A stretch of DNA of 64,000 nucleotides from Chamaecrista fasciculata. Lineage: Eukaryota; Streptophyta; Magnoliopsida; Fabales; Fabaceae. The notes under the pieces are model-generated. The model saw nothing but the letters and a program-made list of their open reading frames with translations. It did no database searches and was not told the DNA's origin. A program made the translations under genes and the position numbers. The DNA lies in assembly GCA_003254925.1 (NCBI GenBank), contig QANZ01032780.1, forward strand, positions 5,228-69,227, written 5' to 3'. This document shows positions 10,901 through 21,700 of the stretch, piece by piece (positions within the stretch are counted from its first letter, which is position 1; every line of letters begins with the position of its first letter).

Positions 10901-12383
10901 ATTGAGAGTTCCTGACAATCGACTGATCAAATCTTCTGTCAATAAGGAAATTGAGAATTCAATTGAATCCTGTTTGTTGAAGGTTAGATTGAAAATTTGT
11001 TTTTATATGTTGGTTCCTTCTCTTTTCCACTGACAATCCATTGCAAATAATTTACAAATACAATGTAATGTTGACATTACCCGGCCATATATAATTGTAC
11101 TGTATCCGTCAATCAGGGTGTCGGGCACCATATTGTATTCCAGCATCTGCACTCCTTTATTTTAATTTTAGGTAAACTACGCTGAAGAGATTTTAAAAAT
11201 AAAGAAACATATTCACGGGGAGCTTCACATATTGAAGCATGTATTGAACAATTTTTGTTGTTCAGTGTCCTAGACTTTCATATAGAGGGAGGAAGAAGAG
11301 GCATGTTTACTTTATCCGAGACATGTAACTGTTTATTTATTTCTGTGAATAATTGGTAGGGTTTACTTACAAAACATCTTTTCATATTAAAGTGGAATCT
11401 TAATATATGCGATTAAGTTCCTTGAATTTTGGAGTGATGAAAGCAAAGCTATGTTTGCAGATGGATCTAGCACAGTATGATCCATTGCTGCATGAAAGAG
11501 GCTTTCACAAAAAACTAAACTTGATTGTCAGAGAAAGCTTACAATTCGGGTTAGTGATCTTCTACTTCCATCTTGTCATGTTCCAGTGTACTTAAAACTG
11601 GTATTTTTCTTAAAATCCTAAGACAATAAGAATGGAAGGCCAGCACTTGGCAGATGCTATCAGGTATTGAACGGTCTTCCTGTAGATGGACATATATTAC
11701 AATAATGAAGAATTGATCTTGCATTTTCAACTTTTTGAAGAAATGGTTGGCTTTATATGCCAGTTCTTCCAGACCCTGCTTTTGAGATTCATTATTATAA
11801 ATCATTGAAATCTGTGGCAGAATTAGTTCCTCAACTACATATCCGCAGTTTCCTCTATATATGTTCATTAAAGTTATTATATTGTAGGTCAATACTTCCT
11901 AAAGTGGCAGGTATATCCTCTGAACCAAGCTCAAGTGAACAACCTTCGTCTGAGGTGACTATGAAAGCAGAAACAACCATTAAGGATTTCATACTTGTGA
12001 ATGAGGAAATGTTGCATTCGGATCACAAAAATCAAGAAGACAATACCATCGCCTGTATTACAGAAGAATGGGAACAGTTGGTCGTAAACAAAGACTCCAG
12101 GATGTATTCTCCATCTTGTTTGCCCAGGGTCAAGTTGGATCAGTCATCTGGCTTGCCACGAGATAGTAATAGGCAGCTGGACAGAGAAACTTCTAGGATT
12201 TTAGAGAGATTGGAGGTTCCAAGACTGTTAAAAACAAAGGTGGTGTCTCCTGTTTCAAATGTAAATTTGCCCACAAAGAAACCTCTCGTACCGTTCCAGC
12301 CAATTCAAGCTACAGAACCAGTCTCTATTAGTAGCCAGCTAATAAAACCAAACTTCCAGAGGTTGAAAAGAAAACATAAATGA
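7990..12383 (+). CDS. Uncharacterised plant protein, 647 aa, with Cys cluster and basic C-terminus
   Basis: I do not recognise this gene by name. Twelve exons join in phase: 7990-8058, 8240-8371, 8501-8609, 8679-8812, 8909-9053, 9229-9407, 9643-9883, 10277-10375, 10544-10689, 10878-10982, 11461-11549, 11888-12383. They total 1,944 bases with a single stop. The N-terminus (MVQVCFVLDLRSLAPPLL) and later hydrophobic strands (DKIGLCYIF, RKAVVITSVLPDD, CVSVDFAVF) alternate with helical segments, as in a von Willebrand A-like fold; this is inference only. Cys residues at about 255, 258, 260, 274 and 278 (CQTCRC, then CRLSCP) could bind zinc. The last 165 residues are polar, with a conserved-looking SRILERLEVPR and a basic tail (FQRLKRKHK), suggesting a disordered nuclear region. 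No signal peptide or membrane segment is seen. Confidence 0.85.
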
Positions 12384-13179
12384 ATGGAAGGCTGCTGCAC
12401 ATGCATTTCCTGGAAAAAGGAAATGATTCATAGGTCGATAAGGTCAGTATGCATTTCCCTTTTTCTATATCAAATTCTATGCTTCAAATGATTTTTGCTC
12501 CGGAGTAGATCACTTGCTGTCCAGAAGATCAGTCATGTGTTTAGGCTCCTGAACTAAAAAAAAAAAGTGTTTTCTTATGGTTACACACAACTATGCGTTT
12601 TCCCAACATTGTCTCTATATACATTTTTAAACTACAAAAAAAATCAAAAAGAGGCAAGCTTCTTTGCTGCTACTGAGAGTCTGAGATGTGTTCTTAATTT
12701 GCTGCTAGAGTTATTGGTTAAAAAGACAGACATTGCTTTATTCATCCATTCCACTTGAATGTGCCGCTGGAAACTTGGTTAAAATGTAACAATGTCCTTT
12801 TTCTTCTTGTATTTTGCGAGGTGTAAGGCATTACTTGAAATCATAATATGTTGTACATATGTAATACGGAGGAGAGAAGGAGAATGGAGATGATGAATGT
12901 CAATACATCGTTAATATTCGAAATTAGTTTATTTGGTTTGGTTTCAGTATGCTTATAGGTTCCGCTATCAACTCATGATGGTTTCTGGCAGTAACCCTAT
13001 GCCAACTATTTATTTCCAAGATTTCACTTCTTAAGTGACAGTTGTCAATGTTACCCAGATTAGGAAAATTTTGACTGAAGAAACGCAAGACTATGTTCTC
13101 TTATGTACTTCAAAGATTGAGTTGGACCGCAAAGTAACCACTATATATCCCTGTGGTAAGTGAATATCTTGAAGTTTTT
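12384..13179. other. 3' flank of the 647-aa gene
   Basis: This probably holds the 3' untranslated region of the preceding gene. No further coding exon or RNA gene is visible. The sequence is AT-rich unique-looking DNA up to the retrotransposon fossil that begins near 13180. Confidence 0.4.
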
Positions 13180-13895
13180 TTCTCCAAATATCACTAGTCC
13201 CCTTAAGAGAGTGGAATTTTTCACTGATTTAGTTCCATGAAATGACCTTGTCTCTTTCGCATTGTATGGAATCCGAGTTGAGTGAGCTTAAAAAGCAACT
13301 GGAGGAGATATACTTGCTTGTGTCACCTTGGGGAGCTCTCTACTTTTTGTAAGGATGAGAGTATGAGATTATGTGGAGAGTATAGATAATTGAACAAAAT
13401 AACAATAAGAGGTGCCACACTGTTTTTCAAAGAACATTTGAGAATGAGATATCATCAAATAAGAATAAAATAATGAAATTCCAAAAATTGTTTTTTAATT
13501 AGGCATAACCATTATGAGTATTTGGTTATGACCTTTAGACTTGTCAATATTCTAATCATTTTAATAGATTATATGAATCGAATTTTTAAATTCTACTTAA
13601 ATCAGTTTGTAGTTGTCTTTATTTATGGTATCTTAATCTACTCTAAAATAAAGGAAGAGCATGAACATCTTAGAATTGTGATGCAAGTTCTGAAAGGGAA
13701 GTATTTATAAAATTAGAAAATATGATTTTTTGAGATAAAATTACTTGAACAGGGAATCACAATAGACTATATAATAAGATTGAGGTTGTACTGCAATGAG
13801 AAATACTCAAAAGTGTCACTGAATTTTGAGATTTCTTAGAATTACCGGATATTATAAAAGATTCATTTAAGTATTTTCTCAAAGTAAAAGATTCA
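13180..13895 (+). pseudogene. Decayed Ty3/gypsy reverse transcriptase fragment
   Basis: Across three frames with stops, the translation follows the order of a Ty3/gypsy reverse transcriptase. First comes the linker and start of RT (ESELSELKKQLEE, then VSPWGAL). Then come LNKITI, a YHQIRI block, HYEYLVM (where active elements have the MPFGLTN region), and QFVVVFIYGILIYSK, in which the catalytic YxDD/FxDD has become FIYG. EEHEHLRIVMQVLK and an ITGYYKRFI block follow. Stops, frameshifts and loss of the catalytic Asp pair show it is dead. LTRs were not found nearby, so it is an isolated fragment. Confidence 0.85.
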
Positions 13896-15054
13896 TAATA
13901 AAATTTCTAAGCAAGCACAATAATTTGAAATTAATATTTTGTTGAAAGTCACGTTTGTAGATAGAATTTGGATTTGTAAGATGAAAACATTTAAGAATTT
14001 TTTTTTTTGACGAATTAAATTGATACTATGATTTTTTTTCCTTTAGAAAAGAATTAAGGATTAACAGTAGAATTTTTTGGAAATCGAATGGATCAAAATG
14101 AAACTATGAACAAATTGGAGGGATCAAAAGAGGAATTTGGCCAGAAAAAAAAGTTCAGCGTGTTTTATTATCCCGCAAGCGCACTATCAAAATCCTGAAG
14201 CACATTTTCGGCCAAAAAAAAAAAAAATCCTGAAGCACATGAAATAACAATTTGACTGCATCTCCAGCTCGACTTGGTACAACGAATCTGATTGGGTAAT
14301 TGTAAATCCAAAGAAATCGATGAGATATAACTTTTCTCGCATGTAAACCTAAAGGTATGATCTGTTTCGAATTGTGAGTTCTATGTAAATTTAACATATT
14401 TGGAATCTTATCTGTCCCAATTTATATATATACATATATATATTTATCTTAACTCGAGTAAATTCAGTCTTTCGATTGTTATGATCACGACCCAGTTTCT
14501 TATTCGCATGCGGATTCATGTTGGATGTGCTAAATTTGCGTTTTTCTGTATTGTCAAATGAAGTGTGCCCTATGTGTTCGATAAAATGCTGCACAGAAAT
14601 TTCCTGTTTGACCTACCTTTACTATTTGCATGTGGGATTCTCTTTGCGGTTAATTATTGGGATTTCGTAAACCTTTTTTGCATTGAAAGAACTTTCCAGC
14701 GCATAGCTTCTCTCCATTGAATGGTTTCTGAAATGAGTAATCATAATTATTTGGACCTACAACTAGTGATTAAACTTATTACTTGTAATCATATATGGGT
14801 TGTGTATAGCATTGAACAAAATAGGTGTTGTGCACTTTGTTTGGACTTCCTGTAAATTTGCTTCGTTTAAGCTCATGTAATAGCATGTTTTCTTTGCAGA
14901 AATCTCAATAGGAGAAAATACTGTTGATATCAGTTCTGAGCTTAACCATAGTTGAATTTTGGTTTCTGGATGCTTTTTAATTGGTATATTTGTATGACTT
15001 ACTGTGAATTATGACTTATTGTTGATAGGTTGCTAAGCAAATTTCTTGGCAATT
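13896..15054. other. Spacer and probable 5' region of the small-protein gene
   Basis: No coding region is supported. A 5' untranslated exon of the next gene may lie in the less AT-rich stretch at about 14250-14600, with a 3' splice site just before 15030 ('gttgatag'), but this cannot be settled without transcripts. Confidence 0.35.
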
Positions 15055-15318
15055 ATGGTGCTGTGCTTCCCCTCAACGCCAAATAAATTGGCAATGAGCA
15101 TTGCATGTTTCATTTCTGGTGCTGCCATTTTTGCCGTAGGGGTTCATCTTTCTTATGTAAATGTTGCTCCCCAACAAGCTAGAACTAAAGCTCGCAATGA
15201 TTTCGTCAAAGAGGTACTGAAAAAGAAGTATGATTACATTCCCCCACAAGAAGCCCGAAACATAGCTCGCAATAATTTGGTAAAAGAAACTCTAGGAAAC
15301 TATGGTTTTAAAAAATAG
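15055..15318 (+). CDS. Small membrane-anchored protein with internal repeat, 87 aa
   Basis: An 87-codon frame starts at ATG 15055; an alternative start is the Met at residue 14 (MSIACFISG). Residues 14-34 form one hydrophobic segment with small residues (ACFISGAAIFAVGVHLSYV), so it is likely a single-pass or tail-associated membrane protein. After it come two similar units: PQQARTKARNDFVKE (residues 39-53) and PQEARNIARNNLVKE (residues 64-78). Small plant proteins with this 'membrane segment plus VAPQQARTKARNDFVK' layout exist in many genomes, but I know no assigned function. Codon use looks normal. The coding part is one exon; a spliced leader upstream is likely. It could localise to mitochondria or the ER; the sequence does not decide. 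Confidence 0.7.
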   Translation: MVLCFPSTPNKLAMSIACFISGAAIFAVGVHLSYVNVAPQQARTKARNDFVKEVLKKKYDYIPPQEARNIARNNLVKETLGNYGFKK

Positions 15319-16424
15319 AAGAGATTCTGACAGCTTTTGTTGTGATGTACTTTTGCTCCTTTATACTAGTTTGTGTGATTTGAGTCCTAAAAGGAATGAA
15401 TGCTAGTTATTAGCAGCAATCCTCACCTATTTTTTGAATGTTTGGCTGTTTATATATTTGGGCATTAAGAGAGTAATGGATTGAAAGAGACTGAAAGTGA
15501 GGAGATTGGAAGAGAAAGTTAACTTCTTCAACCCTTTTGCATTTGTTTGGTTATTGACACATCTTTTAAAGTATCTTAATTTGTCTGATTAAAAAACATC
15601 TTAATTTGAGGTATTTTAAATTTGTAAATAATGATGATAATAGAAGATTAACTATTATCCTTTATTATCTTTGCCTTGAATTCATCTTGATAAAAAGGAA
15701 AAAAATCATAAGTGTCCTCCCTTCTCTTTCCCTTCATAATCTCCAATTCAAACATGTTTGATAGTTGATAGAGGAAGGGAAGGAAAAATATTAGAGAAAA
15801 TAACTGAAGGAAGAGAAAAGGAATGTTAACTATTCATGTCATTGTTCAGACATTGGTATCTCTTCAAAATATTCTAGTTTAGGTTATCTTAACTTTGTGA
15901 AGGAGGAAGATACTGGAGAATTAAAAATAGTTCATCCTCATAAGGGGAATTAGACAGAATTGAGGACATGTGGCAAATAGCCATATAATCAGAGAACTAG
16001 ATGTCAAGTAAAAAAGTTATAGGGGATTGCTTTAGAACTATAATATGGATGGATGGATATGGATATGGATTAATAATCTCCCATTCCCGTTTATTTCCCT
16101 CTATAATCCCAATATAAACCTAGCTTCTCCATTCAATTGAAATGACAAGGTGATCCCTGTGTTAGTTGTCACACATCCACTATTTAACTCGCTTGTTTGT
16201 TTGTTCAATTGTTCTAGACTGATTTTCTTTTTTTTTGGTAAGAAGTTCTAGACTGATTTTACTGAGGATCTTGTAGTGAGTATATGTCAATCTATTTAAT
16301 TCTAGACTGTAGTCTTATTTTCCTGAGGATCCGGTAGGCTTTTTTTTTTTTTTTTTCTTAATGATACTATCAGTTCTATTGTAGAGATTTTCACTTATAA
16401 TATTGTTCTCTTAAGTCTGGATTA

Positions 16425-16766
16425 AGAGCCCGTTTGAATAAGCTTTTTTATCTAATAAGCACTTATTTAATTAAAAAAAAAACATTTTATAAACACAAAA
16501 TTTTGTTTGGGTAAATTTTTAAGTAAAAGGAGAAGTTACAAAAAAAAGTTAAAATATTGCTTTTTTAAGAAGTTCAATTTTGTAGCTTCCACTAAAAGCA
16601 CTTGAAAAAGTTATTTTTTTGGTTCATTTTATTAATTAAAAGTATTTTGGACATTTTATATCCAAACAACTTTGATAATTTAAAATACCAGTGCTTCACT
16701 CAAAAAACCTTTTAAAAAAAATTGATAAATAAAATTTTTTTTCACGAGCTTATCCAAACGAATTTC
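16425..16766. mobile_element. MITE with GAGCCCGTTTG-type ends
   Basis: The left end AGCCCGTTTGAATAAGCTT is mirrored on the right by 'gagcttatccaaacgaatttc'. The body contains 'aagcactt...' and 'gtgcttcact' motifs in inverted orientation. The target duplication was not resolved. Confidence 0.5.
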
Positions 16767-17460
16767 AAAATTAGTTTGGACAACTAATAGGTAAAATTTT
16801 GGGTCTAAGCTCATTTATACAAGTCTATGGGCTTTTTTCTGGCCATAAAAATAAGTCTATGGACTAGAGCTTGGTCTAATTTTTTGATATTCAAACAGAT
16901 TAATCATCATCTATTGGATTAAAGTTTTCTTTATTTTTTTTCACTCAACTACTTTTTTATTTATCTTTTTCACCTAGACACTTAAAACCAATAAACCAAA
17001 AAAAAAAACCTCGTGGTATCCCACCAGAGATAAGGTCGTCTAGATAAAACCTGATTTGCTTTCTATGAAGTCGTTGGGTAGGCCAATTTTGAAATTATTA
17101 TCTTATCAGTAAAGTAATTGTTTCTGTGGATAGAATCGTGGGTGATGTCAACACGTATAAATTCATGATTTCTTGCAGTTTCCAATAGAAACACCTAAAC
17201 ATAAGGGGACAAGAAAAGGTGTTATTGCCAAATTGGAACCTACCCTGTCAAGAAATCGGAAAGCTCGAAGATTTTTGTATTCTCAACAAATCCTTGAAGT
17301 AATCTTAAGGGTTTTCACTGTTTCAGGAAATTAGTAATAGAAAAAAAAAATACATTGTTATAAAAAATAAGAAAATTTAAAAATAGATATAATATACAAG
17401 TAAAATCGTGGGGAGAAATCAGAAAAGTTTTCGACAAAAATTGATCTACCCCAAAAACAA

Positions 17461-17722
17461 GAGTAAATTAATAATTTGGTCCCTAAAAGATTACCGAACT
17501 GATAATTCAGTCCTTAAAATATTGAGATGAACAATTTAGTCTCTAAAAGATCAAAATGGTATATTTTTTAATTTTTAAAAGATTAAAACGGTATACTATT
17601 TAGTGCATAAAAAAGACTATTTAGTATATCAAACTTTCAAGGACTAAACTGTACATTTCAATCTTTCAGGGACTGCATTGTCAACTCGGTTATCTTTTTG
17701 GTACCAAATTGTTAGTTTACTC
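17461..17722. mobile_element. MITE with GAGTAAA termini
   Basis: It begins GAGTAAATTAATAATTTGG; the reverse complement of its right end is GAGTAAACTAACAATTTGG. The body carries mirrored 'agtccctgaaagatt' motifs. A-rich flanks hide any target duplication. This is the best-preserved copy of the family also seen at 1959-2216 and 19979-20248. Confidence 0.65.
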
Positions 17723-17771
17723 AAAAAAAAATTTGAAATTCTCATATATACAAGTATAACTAATAAAACTA

Positions 17772-18284
17772 GGCCAAAGTCTCAAATTGGTCCCTTATGT
17801 ATGAGGTAGATTTCAAATTGGTTCATTATCTTTCATTTGTTTCAGATCGGTCCTATATGTTTTCATGATATTTCAAATTCGTCTAAAAAATACTTTCGAG
17901 ACGTAATTTGACCTCATTTGCTAACGATGTTAAGTGGGCAGAAAAGAACTTTTCAAGAGTTAACACATAACTTTAAATTTGTCGCATTTAGACTTCAAAC
18001 GAGAGAAATATAATGAATTTCACTTGTTTGACCGTAAAACGATTTATCTACTTTTTGGACTCGATTTGACCTCGTTTGTTGATGATTTCAAAGTACTCGT
18101 AAAAAAAAACTCGTATTATGAATTTGTCATATTTGAGCTTGGAATAAGAGAGATATCACATTAAATATTTCTGGACCAATATGGAACACCATGAAAACAT
18201 GTAGAACCAATCTGAAACAAATAAAAAATAAGAGACAATTTGAAATCTACCCCATATATGAGGAACCAATTTGAGACTTTGGCC
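17772..18284. mobile_element. MITE with GGCCAAAGTCTCAAATTGG termini
   Basis: The left end GGCCAAAGTCTCAAATTGG is repeated in reverse complement at the right end (ccaatttgagactttggcc). The mirrored region extends about 90 bases inward. The flanks share ATAAAACT within one or two bases of each end (17763-17770 and about 18288-18295), consistent with an 8-10 bp target duplication. A related copy lies at about 41690-42145. Confidence 0.7.
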
Positions 18285-18775
18285 TTGATAAAACTGTTAT
18301 TAATAGCAGTATAGCACTGACAAATGACTAGGTATACTTTTAGCAATACTAGGATTCAGTGCTCAATTAATTACATTGAGGATATCTCACGAAATATAAA
18401 CTTTATTGTGTATATTCTGGTTGGACGAAGGCCTGGTACATGCTCCCATTCTACTTTCTGCCATAAATTCTTGTAGAATTACTTGGGAATCATTTCCAAA
18501 TTCCAAAGCACTGCATAGCCAACCTCAAAGTCACAAACCTCTGTTTTTTTGCCTGGTCAACTTATAACTTATTATTTATCCACCACATCTACGACGATCA
18601 TATATCATTTTACAAATTATAATAAAGGTTACACTTACATAGAAAAGTTGTACACTATCACAGAAAACTATACATAGATACTGAACTTGTCATGGTGGGG
18701 ATCGAAGATGACTAGATCATTCATTCTCCTTAGCTTTATATATGTCTCCCCCAATGATCAACGATCTCCATCTTA

Positions 18776-21700
18776 TCAAAAGTTCTCTTTATGGAAATCG
18801 AATTTCGTGCTTGTGTTGTGAGAAAAATCCGAAGCCAATTGGCGTAGATCTTTTATCACAGTCGGCGGACCACAGTAGAACACCCCTGAATGAAGCATGC
18901 CCATGTTAGTGTAAAGTGTAAACTAAAGACACCAAACCACACAAACTTTGCTTTCCGTTCTGTTGTCTCTATCTATACTAATTTACACTTACTACGTCTT
19001 TTTAAAGATACTTTATATATTTTCAAAGATAAAAAAGTTGATAAACAAACATAGCCACATATCTTTGGAAAAAGCTAAAACAAAGTAGATTAAATTATTG
19101 AATTAGTGCTATTACTTTTGATAGTAGGGAAAAGAAAAAGAAAATGTTTGTTACAGATACCTTCATTATTTGTTTATTTCAGATAAACATAGAATATTCG
19201 GGACAATATCCACACTCTCACTAACTTAGTATTATGATATATATACTAGTTAACCCTTGCCAAGGTGGATCCTTGCTTTCTTTGGATCGCATGGGCATAT
19301 ATAGGTTAGAGATTGCTAGTATCCAAACAGGCAAACAAAAGTATATATATATATATATATTCACTTTTTATTATTATTCAATGTGTGACGAATATTAAAT
19401 ATTTTTTTACAGGGAATCCAAATTGTCATGCATGAGCGGAAAGAAATATCTGTCAAAGAAGTAGATTAAATATTTAACATTGGATACTCTGGTTATCTAA
19501 TTAATTAGACAAATGTAGAATATTTAAGACAATATCTATATTTATTCTATATTTGATGATTTTTTTACCAAAGTGTATTTTGGTTGCATAAATTTTGCTC
19601 AGGGCTCAATTTGGTCCTGTGTTACACTTATGGTCTTATATCTTTAAGTCAAATTGTAAAATTTGTCTCATATCTTTTGATCATGTTGCAAGATTAATAT
19701 CATATTCTTGCAAAAGGTTTCTTCCACATTGTGGGACTAACAGTGAAACTTTTTGTAAAAATATAAGACCAAATTTGTAACAAAAAAGACATGAGATCAA
19801 TTTTGCACTTGACCAAAAGATATGAGACCAAATTGAAACCTGAGCAAAAGATATAAGACCAAAAGTGCATTTTAGTTTTTTTTTTAAATTTTTTTAGTAC
19901 TTAATCTTATTATATAAAAAATACAGTTTTTTTGACCAAATTTGAAGGATTATCTTAAATATTCATCTTAATTAAATAGATAAACTAATAATTTAATCTT
20001 CAAAAGATCATCGAGCTAATAACTTGATCACTGAAAGATTAAGATACACATTTAGTCTCTGAAAGATCAAAATGACGTATCTTTTAGTCCTTCAACGATT
20101 AAAATGATATATTATTTAGTCCATAAAATGGACTAATTAGTATACTCTTTTGATTTTTCGAGAATTAAATTATACATTTCAATCTTTCAAAGACCGGGTT
20201 GTCAGTCCACTCTCAGTGACCTTTGAGAACCAAATTGTTAGTTTACTCCGTTTTTTAAAGTATGAAATTGTTAATTTAGTGAAAGAGAAGAGATGGGGAC
20301 TCACCAACTCTGGCATGAGGATGAGAAAGCGCAATACGCTTGTAGACAGTACGCCAATTGGGTTTAGCAAAGTGAGTCTTAACACGAGTGCCAGACACAA
20401 TGTCGACACCATTCTTGGCATGATTCAGAGATTGCAGCATCTCAATAAGAGCAGAGCGTGCGTCACCTTCTTCATAAACACTTGTACAGTAATTATGCAG
20501 TTCAATCACTCCACCATGATCTGCTTCTGCCACCTCATTCATCACCCCTTTGAACCAGTCAAACGAACCTTGCTCTCTTGTCATCCAGTAGAAGTATGCC
20601 TTCCTAGTTTTAAAGCTCCTGTGATTTTGATGGTTGTGGGGTTTTTTTGGTATTTTATTATCTCCTCCTACTCCTTCCTCTAATGCTTCCTGTTCTTCTT
20701 CCATGGCCTTGAAGTTATTCACTATGTCCTTCAGTATACTGATCATTGGGGTTGCCCCTATTCCTAATCCTACTAGCAATACCACTTCGTACTTCTGATA
20801 GTCTTGTGCTGGTGCTCCATATGGACCATCAATCAACACCTTTGGCAAACTACTGCTGCACCATATATATTATACTCATCAATTACTAAAATATCGCTTA
20901 AAGTATTTGTTTTGCATTTTCATCATTTTATTCTTTCAGTTCTAACTTCATCCAATCAATTAATAGAAAATCCCATGTGTCAGTTTTATCCTTTGCTCTT
21001 ACTTTAACTAAATATTAACAACAGAATCTACGTGCCTAATGATGTGTAATGTAAAATTGATAGAAAAAGAAACTCAAATCCTAACTCAGATTGAAAAACA
21101 AGATGCAGTCTGTCGTTAATTTATTGAAAGAAGTTTGTCAAAAGACAAAATTGACTAAAATATAAAACATTGGGAACAAAATTGACAACAAAAAAAGATT
21201 GAGGACGAAATTGACAGTTGGTGTAAAGTTTGAGGACAAATTAAGTGTTTTTGCCCTTTTCAATATATGTCAGGATTTATCTTTTTTCTTACATGTTATA
21301 AGTCTTGTGAAATTTATCATTAATGCATTAGATGGAGTTAGTTCAAAGCATAAAATCGATCAAAACGTAAAATTTTGAGGACCAAATTGATAGTAGAAAA
21401 CAATCTTTGGAGATGAAATAAAAAAAGTCATGTAAAATTTGAAGATCAATAGATGCATTTGTCTATCACTTAATTTCAATGCATAATAGAGATACTAATG
21501 ACCCGTCCAAAATTGTAGTTGACTCCTACTTTTTAAATGGTTTTGGATGTGTGTTAATTTTTCTAATAGCCATCCATCCTTAATATTCAACAGGCGTCCT
21601 TTTCACCCTCCCTGGGTTTTGTAAATATCCAGATAACAATCATGAGGTTACAAAACTTACAATAATCATTTTGCCAATTAAGATATATGCAGCTGTAAAG

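Larger units (their letters stand above)
15319..18775. other. MITE-rich intergenic spacer between the small-protein gene and RBOH
   Basis: There is no gene signal over about 3.4 kb. The stretch holds inverted-repeat elements at 16425-16766, 17461-17722 and 17772-18284 and otherwise AT-rich DNA. It separates the 3' ends of two convergent genes. Confidence 0.6.

Noticed and set aside
20150-20683. Plus-strand 177-codon frame
   Set aside because: It is the antisense shadow of RBOH exon 11 on the minus strand (20305-20852).
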